A stretch of 64,000 bases of DNA from Arthrobacter sp. zg-Y20 (GTDB taxonomy: Bacteria > Actinomycetota > Actinomycetes > Actinomycetales > Micrococcaceae): contig NZ_CP126241.1 of NCBI RefSeq assembly GCF_030142075.1, positions 1 to 64,000 of the forward strand, written 5' to 3'. The notes under the pieces are model-generated. The model saw nothing but the letters and a program-made list of their open reading frames with translations, had not been told where the DNA came from and searched no databases. The translations under genes were made by a program, and so were the position numbers. Of the stretch, positions 56,484-64,000 are shown in pieces (the stretch's first letter is position 1; each line of letters begins with the position of its first letter).

Positions 56484-57779
56484 TTGAAGATTGCACGCAC
56501 TGCGGCGGTGGCCGCCCTTTCCCTCACCATGGCGCTATCTGCCTGCGCCCCGCCCACTTCTGACAATGCGGCGGCAAATGAGGACCAGGACACCGGAACC
56601 ATCCGCGTCTGGTTGTTCTCCGAGGTGAACCAGGACCCCAAGTCCGCCGTGGTGGATGCCGCAGTCGAAGAATTTGAAGCAGCCCACGAGGGCGCGGAAG
56701 TGGACGTCCAGTACATTCCCGTGGACACCAGGGCCGAACGCTTCAAAGCCGCCTTCAACGATCCGTCGAGCGCCCCCGACGTCGCCGAATTCGGTAACAC
56801 CGACCTGGCGAGCTACGTGGCCTCCGGAGGCCTCGCGGACATCACCTCGGATATAGAGCAGTGGGAGGAAGGCCAGGACCTCGACGAGAAGGTCCTGGCC
56901 ACCACTGAAATTGATGGAAAAAACTACGGGGTGCCGTGGTTCGTGGGCGTGCGGGCCCTGTACTACCGAACCGACATCCTCGACCAGCTGGGCGCAGAGG
57001 TGCCCAAAACCCTCGCGGAAGTGGAGGAGACGGCCCGCGCAGCCCGCGCCGCAAACCCGCAGATGCTTGGAATTTCGGTAGGCGGAGCCGCGCAGTTCGC
57101 CGCCATGCCCTACCTCTGGGCGGCCGGCGGCAGCATCGCCGACGAAGAGGAATCAGGGTTCGTCTCCGGACTGGATTCGCCCGCCTCCCGGGAAGGGGTC
57201 AGCGCCTACACCAGGCTGATGCAGGACGACATCTGCCCGCCCCAGACCTGCGCTGAGTTCGGCGGCAACGCCAGTGTCCAGCAGTTCATTGCAGGCAATG
57301 CCGCAATGACCATCGGCGGGGACTTCAACTACAAGGCAGTGGCCGAAAGCGCTGTGAAGGACAACTTTGCCGTGGTGCCGCTTCCGGGTACCACCGAAGG
57401 ATCCATTGCTCCGGCGTTTGCCGGCGGCAACAACCTGGGCGTCTTCAACAGCAGCGAGCACCGCACCCTGGCCACCGATTTTGTCCAGCTGCTCGCCAGC
57501 AAGAAATACCAGCAGCAGATGTTCGATGCGATGGGCAACCTGCCCACCTTCAGCGACGTGCAGAAGGATGTAGCCGACGCCCACCCGGAGGTGGCCCCGT
57601 TCATCGCAACACTGGAAGCGGGAACGAATTTCGTACCCGTCACCGACACCTGGTCCACCATTGATGCCCAGGGCGTCTTCACCGGGATGTACCAGAAGAT
57701 CGTCACGGGCAAGAGCGACGTGGAGACGGCCACCAAAGAAGCAGCCGACGCCATGAACCAGGCATTCGGATCCAAATGA
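56484..57779 (+). CDS. Sugar ABC transporter solute-binding lipoprotein (amino-sugar type)
   Basis: Captures oligosaccharide outside the cell and hands it to the two permeases. A 431-residue family 1 extracellular binding protein with a lipoprotein signal (charged start, hydrophobic stretch, lipobox LSAC with Cys21). TTG start at 56484 follows GGAGGA by 3 bases. Relatives include DasA and NgcE-like chitobiose/GlcNAc proteins. The GH20 gene in the same operon supports N-acetylglucosamine oligomers; ligand is inferred. Confidence 0.9.
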   Translation: MKIARTAAVAALSLTMALSACAPPTSDNAAANEDQDTGTIRVWLFSEVNQDPKSAVVDAAVEEFEAAHEGAEVDVQYIPVDTRAERFKAAFNDPSSAPDVAEFGNTDLASYVASGGLADITSDIEQWEEGQDLDEKVLATTEIDGKNYGVPWFVGVRALYYRTDILDQLGAEVPKTLAEVEETARAARAANPQMLGISVGGAAQFAAMPYLWAAGGSIADEEESGFVSGLDSPASREGVSAYTRLMQDDICPPQTCAEFGGNASVQQFIAGNAAMTIGGDFNYKAVAESAVKDNFAVVPLPGTTEGSIAPAFAGGNNLGVFNSSEHRTLATDFVQLLASKKYQQQMFDAMGNLPTFSDVQKDVADAHPEVAPFIATLEAGTNFVPVTDTWSTIDAQGVFTGMYQKIVTGKSDVETATKEAADAMNQAFGSK

Positions 57780-57819
57780 TGCACAAAACCGTTGACCGCA
57801 CTGCGGGCAGGGTCCAGGG

Positions 57820-58791
57820 ATGAGCGCGGTTCTGCCGGTTCTGCCCAAGACCCCGCCCGCCGGCGGCGGCCGCAGCAGCGGCCGCCGCCGGGCCATGAAC
57901 CGCAGCCGGCTGGAACCGTGGCTTTATCTGGCCCCGGCGCTGCTGGTGCTCGCTGCCCTGCTGGCATACCCGATTTTCCAGCTGGTAAATGTCTCGCTGT
58001 ATGACTACGGCCAGGCGCAGGTAAGCGGAAATGCACCCCTGCGGTTCACCGGCCTGGAAAACTACCGGAAGCTGTTTGCCGACCGGCAGTTCTGGACCGT
58101 CCTGGGCAACACCGTGGTTTTCGCGGCGGCATGCGTAGTCCTTACCCTCGCGGTGGGAGGTGCCCTTGCCGTCCTGGCCACCCGCCTGCGGCCATGGGTC
58201 CGCTCGGTACTGTTTATTGTGTCGCTCGGCGCATGGGCCACCCCCGCAGTGACCGGAAGTGCGGTATGGCTTTTCCTCTTTGACCCGACGCTGGGCCTGA
58301 TCAACAAGCTCTTGGTCTCCGTGGGGTTTGACGGGTTCGCAGGCCATTCATGGACGTATGACAAATGGTCGGGATTCGGCCTGGTAGCCAGCGAAGTTGT
58401 CTGGTGTTCCTTTCCGTTTGTGCTCGTGACCATCTACGCCGGCATCCAGGCGATCCCTGCGGAATTGGTGGAGGCCGCCACCCTTGACGGAGCGTCCATG
58501 CCCCGGATTGCCCGGAGCATCATGCTGCCCATGCTGCGTCCAGTGGTCATCATCGTGACAATCCAGTCGATTATCTGGAATTTCAAAATCTTCTCGCAGA
58601 TCTACATCATGACCGGGGGCGGCGGCATAGCCGGGCAGAACCTTGTGCTCAACGTCTACGGCTATCAGCAGGCCTTCGCCGCGAGCCTGTACGGGCTCGG
58701 GTCAGCCTTGGGGGTCATCATGACCGTCCTGTTGATGGTGGTTACCCTGGTTTATCTGCGTCTTCTACGGAAGTCAGGTGAGGTCCTGTGA
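57820..58791 (+). CDS. Sugar ABC transporter permease (MalF type)
   Basis: A 323-residue membrane protein with about six membrane helices and the EAA loop (VEAATLDGASMPRIARSIMLPML) that docks an ATPase. The Pro/Arg-rich N-terminus is cytoplasmic. It overlaps the next permease by 4 bases, so the pair is translated together. Confidence 0.93.
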   Translation: MSAVLPVLPKTPPAGGGRSSGRRRAMNRSRLEPWLYLAPALLVLAALLAYPIFQLVNVSLYDYGQAQVSGNAPLRFTGLENYRKLFADRQFWTVLGNTVVFAAACVVLTLAVGGALAVLATRLRPWVRSVLFIVSLGAWATPAVTGSAVWLFLFDPTLGLINKLLVSVGFDGFAGHSWTYDKWSGFGLVASEVVWCSFPFVLVTIYAGIQAIPAELVEAATLDGASMPRIARSIMLPMLRPVVIIVTIQSIIWNFKIFSQIYIMTGGGGIAGQNLVLNVYGYQQAFAASLYGLGSALGVIMTVLLMVVTLVYLRLLRKSGEVL

Positions 58792-59696
58792 CCGCCGTTC
58801 CCACTACCGACACACGGCCCACCGCAGCAGCGGCCACAGTGCGTCCCGCCCGAACACGCCGCCGGCCGCGTTTCGGTGCCGATGCAGTTGCGCTGGCGAT
58901 AGCCGCCTGCGTGGCTTTTCCGCTTTTCTGGATGGTGCTCTCCGCATTGAAACCGCGGACCGCACTGGATGCGGGCGATTCCGCGCCCTACACGCTGGAA
59001 CCGTCCCTGGACTCGTTCGGCAGGGTGTTGTCCGTCAACAACTTCGGCCAGTACTTCCTGAACAGCGTGATTGTGGCACTGGCGGTGGTGGTTATTTCCA
59101 CGATCCTGGCGTTCCTGGCCGCCGTCGCCCTGACCCGCTACAGCTTCAAGCTGCGCACAAAACTGCTGATTATCATCCTGGTGGCCCAAATGGTCCCGGT
59201 GGAAGCACTGACCATTCCGCTGTTTTTCCTGCTGCGCAATGCGGGTGAAGCAATTCCCCTGGTCGGGTTGAACCACCTGGGCTCCCTGGTCCTCGTGCAC
59301 GTTGGCTTCAGCATTCCCTTTGCCATCTGGATGCTGCGCGGATTCGTGGCTGCGGTGCCGGTGGAAATCGAAGAAGCCGCCCGGATCGACGGCGCCGGCA
59401 GCTTCCGCTTCGTGCGCTCCATCCTTTTCCCGCTGGTAGCGCCGGGCGTGGTGGCCTGTTCCGTGTTCTCCTTTATCTCCACCTGGAACGACTTCCTGTT
59501 CGCCAAAACCTTCATCATTTCCGCGCAGGAGAACCAAACGCTGCCCATGGCCCTGCTGACCTTCTTCAAACCCGACCAGAATGACTGGGGCGCCATCATG
59601 GCCGGTTCCGTGATCATGACCATTCCGGTGCTGATCTTCTTTATAGCCGTGCAACGCAGGCTGGTATCCGGTCTTGCCGGGGCAGTGAAGGGCTGA
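58788..59696 (+). CDS. Sugar ABC transporter permease (MalG type)
   Basis: A 302-residue partner permease with about six helices and an EAA loop (IEEAARIDGAGSFRFVRSILFPLV). GTG start overlaps the first permease. No ATPase gene is present in the operon or window, so the transporter likely shares a general ATPase encoded elsewhere, as with MsiK in Streptomyces. Confidence 0.93.
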   Translation: MTAVPTTDTRPTAAAATVRPARTRRRPRFGADAVALAIAACVAFPLFWMVLSALKPRTALDAGDSAPYTLEPSLDSFGRVLSVNNFGQYFLNSVIVALAVVVISTILAFLAAVALTRYSFKLRTKLLIIILVAQMVPVEALTIPLFFLLRNAGEAIPLVGLNHLGSLVLVHVGFSIPFAIWMLRGFVAAVPVEIEEAARIDGAGSFRFVRSILFPLVAPGVVACSVFSFISTWNDFLFAKTFIISAQENQTLPMALLTFFKPDQNDWGAIMAGSVIMTIPVLIFFIAVQRRLVSGLAGAVKG

Positions 59697-59723
59697 GTGC
59701 AGATGCCATCCGACGGAGGCCGC

Positions 59724-61340
59724 ATGACCGCAGAGAACCATACGCTTATTCCCCTGCCGCGGAGCACGGAGTTTGGGGGCGGGGACCTGGAAGTGGGCCC
59801 GGAGGCAACGTTGTCCGCCGACCCCGGACTGCGATCCGTCCGCCGCTGGCTCGCCTCGGCACTGGGATCGGCCACCGGCTGGGAGCTGCTGCCCGCAGCG
59901 GAAAATCCCACCCTCGAGCTTCTGCTGGATCCTTCCCTCGCGGCGGAAGAGTACCGGCTGGACATTGAGGACCGGATCGTCATCCGCGCCGCTGGAGCAG
60001 CGGGTGCCTTCTACGGCGCCCAGACACTATTGCAGCTGATGGGCCCGGACGCGCTGCGGCAGGCGCCGGCCACGGCGGGGCCGGTTACCCACAGGGTTCC
60101 GCAGGGCAGCGTGGCGGACAGCCCCCGCTACGGGTACCGGGGCGTCATGCTCGACGTTGCGCGGCACTTCATGCCCAAGGACAACATTTTCCGTTTCCTG
60201 GACGTGATGGCGCTGCACAAACTGAACGTGCTGCACCTGCACCTGACCGATGACCAGGGGTGGCGGATGGAAATCCGCCGCTACCCGGAACTGACCAGGA
60301 CCGGGGCCTGGCGGCGCGAGTCTTCGCGGGGAACCTGGCGGGCCGGGGTTTACGACGGCGTGCCGCACGGCGGGTACTACACGCAGGCGGATCTGCGGGA
60401 AATCGTGGCATTTGCTGCTGAACGCCACATCACGGTCATTCCCGAGATTGACGTTCCCGGCCACAGCCAGGCAGCCATCGCCGCGTATCCGGAGCTGGGA
60501 TCCGGTACGGCTGTCCCGGAGGTGTGGACGCGGTGGGGCATCAACGAGACGGTTCTGGACATCTCCGAAGCGTCACTGGATTTTTACCGCAACGTGCTTG
60601 ACGAGGTGTTGGAGGTATTTCCGGCACAGTGGATCAGCCTGGGCGGTGACGAGGTGCCCGTGGTCCAGTGGGAACGAAGCGAAACTGCGCGGGCCAAGGC
60701 CCGGGACCTGGGACTGGACGGCGTGGCGGGCCTGCACAGCTGGTTCGTCGGCCAGCTGGCGCAGCACCTGTCCCGGCGGGGGCGCACTGCCGCCGTCTGG
60801 GACGAGGTGGGCGACGGCGGCCTGCCCGACGGCGCCCTGGTCAGCTCCTGGCGGGGCTTCCAGGGCGGCCTGGACGCGCTGGCGAAGGGGTATGACGTGG
60901 TGATGTGCCCGGAGCAGCACCTATATCTGGACCATCGGCAGGCCGAGGGGGACCAGGAGCCCGTTCCCGTCGGATTCCTGACCACACTGGAATCCGTCTA
61001 CGGGTTCGAGCCGCTTCTTGCATCCGGTGCCGGTGCTTCTTCGGGACGGCTGCTGGGGGCCCAGGCCAATATCTGGACCGAACACCTGGACTCGCCCCGA
61101 CGGGTACAGTTTGCCGCCTATCCCCGGCTGTGCGCGCTGGCCGAGGTTCTGTGGTCGCCGCAGGACCGCCGCAATTATGCAGGGTTCCTGCAGCGCCTGG
61201 CACCGTCCCACCTGGCTCGGCTGGGTGCCATGGGGGTGGAATACCGTCCGCTGGAGGGTCCGCATCCGTGGCAACAGCGTCCCGGCGTGGCAGGGTGGAT
61301 CCGGGATCATGCCGATGAGCCCGCAGAAATGGGAGGCTGA
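59724..61340 (+). CDS. Beta-N-acetylhexosaminidase (GH20)
   Basis: Removes terminal GlcNAc or GalNAc by substrate-assisted catalysis. In 538 residues, a GH20b domain comes first (about 10-130), then the TIM barrel with GVMLDVARHFMPKDNIFRFLD, HLHLTDDQGWR, and the catalytic pair Asp309-Glu310 in ISLGGDEVPV. No signal peptide is seen, so it should act on imported oligosaccharide in the cytoplasm. ATG 59724 has GGAGG 4 bases upstream; GTG 59697 is the longer alternative. Confidence 0.94.
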   Translation: MTAENHTLIPLPRSTEFGGGDLEVGPEATLSADPGLRSVRRWLASALGSATGWELLPAAENPTLELLLDPSLAAEEYRLDIEDRIVIRAAGAAGAFYGAQTLLQLMGPDALRQAPATAGPVTHRVPQGSVADSPRYGYRGVMLDVARHFMPKDNIFRFLDVMALHKLNVLHLHLTDDQGWRMEIRRYPELTRTGAWRRESSRGTWRAGVYDGVPHGGYYTQADLREIVAFAAERHITVIPEIDVPGHSQAAIAAYPELGSGTAVPEVWTRWGINETVLDISEASLDFYRNVLDEVLEVFPAQWISLGGDEVPVVQWERSETARAKARDLGLDGVAGLHSWFVGQLAQHLSRRGRTAAVWDEVGDGGLPDGALVSSWRGFQGGLDALAKGYDVVMCPEQHLYLDHRQAEGDQEPVPVGFLTTLESVYGFEPLLASGAGASSGRLLGAQANIWTEHLDSPRRVQFAAYPRLCALAEVLWSPQDRRNYAGFLQRLAPSHLARLGAMGVEYRPLEGPHPWQQRPGVAGWIRDHADEPAEMGG

Positions 61341-62161
61341 TGGTGGTAGCGGTTGATGGGCAGGAAGGACGGAATTCCTCCGCCTCGCTGCGTAAGGCGC
61401 TGACGCTCCTGCGTGTGGTTTCGGAGCTTTCGGACAATGCGGAAGGACTGGCGCTGAATGAACTGAGCCAGGCGTCCGGCCTGAACAAAAGTACTGTCCT
61501 GCGCCTGGCCGCGCCGCTGCTCGAAGAGAACCTGCTGGACCGCGACCATGAAAGCGGCCGTTTCCGGTTGGGCCACGGGTGCCTCCAGCTTGGCCAGTCC
61601 TACGTGGACAGCCTGGATCTGCGCAGTGCGGCAAATGCCGAGCTGCGGCTCCTGATGCGTTCGGTTCACAGCACCTGCCACTTGGTGGTGCTGTCCGGAG
61701 AGGACGTTGTTTACCTGGACAAGGTGGAGGACGAAGCCACCGTCCGCATGGCCTCCCGGGTGGGGGCAACCATGCCGGCGTATTGCACGGCGGTGGGAAA
61801 GGCCATGCTGGCCTACAGCCGCGAGGATGTTGTTGCCCCAATCCTTGCGAAGACACTGCACCCCATCACTCCCCGGACCATTACCGATCCGGAGGTCCTT
61901 AGGGCGGAACTGGCAGCGGTCCGGCGGCGCGGCTATGCCATTGACGACAGGGAAAACGAACCGGACGTCCGGTGCGTGGCGGCGCCCATTTTCGGACACG
62001 AAGACACCGTAGTGGCCGCGCTGAGCGTTTCAGCGCTTTCCTCGCGCATGACACCGCGGCGGGTGCGGGAAGTAGGGCAAATGGCCGTGGAAACCAGCCT
62101 GCGGATTTCCGCGAAACTGGGTTCCCGCCGTGCACGCGGGCGCCTGACCGCTCCGCTTTGA
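61340..62161 (+). CDS. IclR-family transcriptional regulator (amino-sugar operon)
   Basis: A 273-residue regulator with an N-terminal winged HTH (about 15-75; LALNELSQASGLNKSTVLRLAAPLLE) and an effector domain (about 90-265; GATMPAYCTAVGKAMLAY). ATG 61340 overlaps the GH20 stop and GGGAGG lies upstream, so it is the last gene of the transport/GH20 operon and likely its regulator. Confidence 0.92.
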   Translation: MVVAVDGQEGRNSSASLRKALTLLRVVSELSDNAEGLALNELSQASGLNKSTVLRLAAPLLEENLLDRDHESGRFRLGHGCLQLGQSYVDSLDLRSAANAELRLLMRSVHSTCHLVVLSGEDVVYLDKVEDEATVRMASRVGATMPAYCTAVGKAMLAYSREDVVAPILAKTLHPITPRTITDPEVLRAELAAVRRRGYAIDDRENEPDVRCVAAPIFGHEDTVVAALSVSALSSRMTPRRVREVGQMAVETSLRISAKLGSRRARGRLTAPL

Positions 62162-62219
62162 GCGGGGCTGCAGTGCAGGCCGGCCCGGTGCCGCTGCACG
62201 CGGCACCGGTGCTCCGCTG

Positions 62220-62624
62220 CTAGCCGGTGATTGCCAGGGCGTCGATTTCCACGAGCATGACTTCGTGCGGAAGGTCAACGAAAACGGTGGTCCGCCCCGG
62301 AAGGGCGCCGCTGGGTACGTTTTCCTTGATGAACTCTCCGTAGGCTTCGTTCATGGCCGCGAAATCCCCGCGGGTGGTGAGATAGACACGGAACATCAGC
62401 ACGTCCTCCACGGAGGAGCCGCCGGCTTCAAGGATTGCCTTGACGTTTTCGAGGGTCCGGCGGGTCTGTGCCCGGACATCCCCTTCGGCAATGTACTTGT
62501 TGGTGGCCGGGTCCATGGGGCCCTGTCCGGACACCTGCAGGAAGCCCCCCTTCCGAACTCCCTGGGAGAAAACGTGCGCGGGCGCGGGGGCGTTCTCGGT
62601 CAGTACAACGGTCTTTTCACTCAT
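62220..62624 (-). CDS. RidA-family imine/enamine deaminase
   Basis: A 134-residue RidA/YjgF protein, which hydrolyses reactive imine or enamine intermediates made by PLP enzymes. Family features are FLQVSGQGPMDPAT, VRAQTRRTLENVKAIL, and the conserved Arg in VLMFRVYLTTRGDF. The last 8 bases of its upstream neighbour overlap its start. It is the third gene of the pfkB-iclR-ridA operon. Confidence 0.92.
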   Translation of the reverse strand: MSEKTVVLTENAPAPAHVFSQGVRKGGFLQVSGQGPMDPATNKYIAEGDVRAQTRRTLENVKAILEAGGSSVEDVLMFRVYLTTRGDFAAMNEAYGEFIKENVPSGALPGRTTVFVDLPHEVMLVEIDALAITG

Positions 62625-63381
62625 GGTTGTCCTTTCGGGGGTTGATCCAGCCGAGGTCCGACGAAATGGCCTCGGTGCAGGCTTGGAGCTGCGGCAGCAT
62701 ACCGAGAAGTCCCTCGTAGCTGAGCATGACTATGGGTACGGAGAAGGACGCGGCGGCAACGGCGTTTCCCCGGCCGTCCCGGATGGGGGCGGCAATGCAG
62801 TGGACAAAGGATTCGTGTTCGGCGTTGTCATGCGCCCAGCCCTGCGCCTTGACCTGTTCCAGTTCGGCCAGCAATGCTTCCGGGCCGGCCAGGGTGTTCG
62901 GCGTGAACCTGACGTAGTCCAGTCCGGCCGCGATGTGTTCCTGCTCGGCACGCGGCAGGTCCGCCAGCAGGACCTTCGCCACCGCCGCCGAGTGCAGTGC
63001 CGCCGTCAGGCCGATCCGTGAATACATCCGGACCGGATGGTGGGACTCGAACTTGTCGATGTAGATGACGTCGTTGCCCTCGAAGGCGGCCAGGTGGACC
63101 GTGTGTCCGGTGCGGGCGTTCAGGTCGGCCAGGTGCGGACGTGCGACGGCGCGGATGTCGCGTTGCTCCAGTGCCAGCGAGGACAGTTCAAAGAACTTGG
63201 GTCCCAGCCGGAAACGCTGCTCCTTGTCGCGGACCACGAAACGCCGCTCTTCCATTGCATGCAGCAGGCGCATGATGGTGGTTTTGTGCACGGTGGCCCG
63301 GGATGCCAGTTCGTCCAGGGTTGCAGGCTGCTCGGCAAGCTCGCCCAGCAGGTCCATGGCCCGCATAAGGCTTTGGCTCAC
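62617..63381 (-). CDS. IclR-family transcriptional regulator (RidA/PfkB operon)
   Basis: A 254-residue IclR protein with an HTH (about 8-65; ATLDELASRATVHKTTIMRLLHAMEE) and effector domain (about 80-245; ALHSAAVAKVLLADL). It overlaps the RidA start by 8 bases and the PfkB stop by 4 bases. It probably regulates this operon in response to a sugar-acid-type ligand. Confidence 0.92.
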   Translation of the reverse strand: MSQSLMRAMDLLGELAEQPATLDELASRATVHKTTIMRLLHAMEERRFVVRDKEQRFRLGPKFFELSSLALEQRDIRAVARPHLADLNARTGHTVHLAAFEGNDVIYIDKFESHHPVRMYSRIGLTAALHSAAVAKVLLADLPRAEQEHIAAGLDYVRFTPNTLAGPEALLAELEQVKAQGWAHDNAEHESFVHCIAAPIRDGRGNAVAAASFSVPIVMLSYEGLLGMLPQLQACTEAISSDLGWINPRKDNHE

Positions 63382-64000
63382 GGGTCCGCCTTTCCAGGGA
63401 TTGGGGAAATAGTCGAACTTGCAAGGTTATCAACGGCGGGAGAACGGATTTCGCCCGCAGCCACGGAGGTGTTTCCCCAGTCCGCGTCGCTGCACCCGAC
63501 GAGTGCCGTCAGCAGCGGCGCCGGCGGGAGCGGGCCGCGGTCGCCGGGAACGGTCAGCGTGCAGGCGGCGCTGATGTGCCCGCGCCGCAGGCTTGCCTTT
63601 AAATCGAGCCCCAGCAGCATCCCGCTCAGGTATCCGGCAGCGAAGGAATCACCTGCCCCCACGGGTTCAAGCACCTCGACCGACAAGGCTGGAACTTCTT
63701 CACGGGCACCGCTGCGCTCCAAGGCGACGGCGGTGAAGGCCTCGTTCTTGATCACCAGTACCTCCGGGTCCGGGAGGAGTGCACGAAGCTCCTGCTCGTT
63801 GCCCGTCCCGAAGGCGTGTTCGGCTTCGTCACTGCCGACCAGGACCACATCGGCAAGGTTTGCGAGCTCCTGGAGGACGCCGTGGTCCTTGCCGTGCCAA
63901 AGGGCGGGCCGCCAGTTGACGTCAAAGCTGATGATGCGGCCGTTCCTCGGCAGGGAAAGCACTGCACGGCACAATTCCAGGCAGTCGGGGGAGAGGGCGG
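63378..64000 (-). CDS. PfkB-family carbohydrate kinase, partial (N-terminus off window)
   Basis: Only the C-terminal 207 or so residues lie in the window. The frame stays open to base 64000, so the start is outside. The ribokinase/PfkB signature 2 is in LEPVGAGDSFAAGYLSGML (catalytic Asp in GAGDSF). Substrate may be 2-keto-3-deoxygluconate, judged by RidA and IclR neighbours, but fructose, ribose or other sugars are not excluded. Confidence 0.88.
   Translation of the reverse strand, partial: ALSPDCLELCRAVLSLPRNGRIISFDVNWRPALWHGKDHGVLQELANLADVVLVGSDEAEHAFGTGNEQELRALLPDPEVLVIKNEAFTAVALERSGAREEVPALSVEVLEPVGAGDSFAAGYLSGMLLGLDLKASLRRGHISAACTLTVPGDRGPLPPAPLLTALVGCSDADWGNTSVAAGEIRSPAVDNLASSTISPIPGKADP

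Noticed and set aside
63378-64000. PfkB gene as a truncated pseudogene
   Set aside because: The frame stays open to the window edge and the signature is intact; the missing N-terminus is off the window.

Overview
This window is GC-rich chromosomal DNA from a high-GC Gram-positive bacterium, most likely Arthrobacter or a close relative in the Micrococcaceae. The call rests on gene order: dnaA-oriC-dnaN-gnd-recF-dciA-gyrB-gyrA-DUF3566, then tRNA-Ile, the DLW-39 microprotein and tRNA-Ala, then crgA, a class E sortase, pabA and the PASTA-kinase/FHA/phosphatase/RodA/PBP operon. Frequent GTG and TTG starts fit this assignment. I see no prophage, insertion sequence, CRISPR array or rRNA.

Layout. 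(1) 1-11.6 kb: the replication-origin core with DnaA boxes, the sliding clamp, RecF, a DciA-like helicase loader and gyrase. A short 6-phosphogluconate dehydrogenase gene sits between dnaN and recF. (2) 11.6-18.3 kb: tRNA-Ile(GAT), DLW-39, tRNA-Ala(TGC), a DMT transporter, a proline-punctuated 11-residue-repeat membrane protein, cyclophilin PpiA, a rhomboid protease, a second dense DnaA-box cluster, crgA, sortase E and pabA. (3) 18.3-27.6 kb, minus strand: fhaA-fhaB-pstP-rodA-pbpA-pknA-pknB, which couples cell-wall elongation and division to Ser/Thr phosphorylation. (4) 27.6-34.1 kb: tRNA-Leu(CAG), a divergent DUF5997 / HTH-less LysR-effector pair, a VOC protein, a Na+/H+ antiporter, a YdjM-like hydrolase, and divergent gluconokinase and FadR-type regulator genes. 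(5) 34.1-49.6 kb: stress, redox and DNA-repair genes. These are Dps, SRPBCC proteins, a FAD/Rieske oxidoreductase, an SDR, Ku, SoxR with a clear SoxR box in front of a flavin reductase, a pentapeptide-repeat protein, an L,D-transpeptidase, and a three-domain LigD. (6) 49.7-56.2 kb: phosphoketolase, an SRPBCC protein, an SDR/LacI divergent pair and a single-domain (p)ppGpp synthetase-like protein. (7) 56.2-64 kb: an amino-sugar region with a solute-binding lipoprotein, two permeases, a GH20 hexosaminidase and an IclR regulator. A second operon on the opposite strand (PfkB kinase, IclR, RidA) runs off the right edge.

How the genes fit together. The left third is core replication and cell-wall signalling. 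The middle looks like a stress and stationary-phase neighbourhood (Dps, Ku, LigD, SoxR). The right end imports and hydrolyses N-acetyl-hexosamine oligosaccharides; no ABC ATPase is encoded here, so a shared ATPase elsewhere is inferred. The most novel-looking items are the second DnaA-box cluster near 16 kb, the DUF5997 internal duplication paired with a LysR effector domain that lacks a helix-turn-helix, the Pro-every-11-residues protein at 13.2-14.2 kb, and the RidA/IclR/PfkB operon as a possible amino-sugar-acid route.
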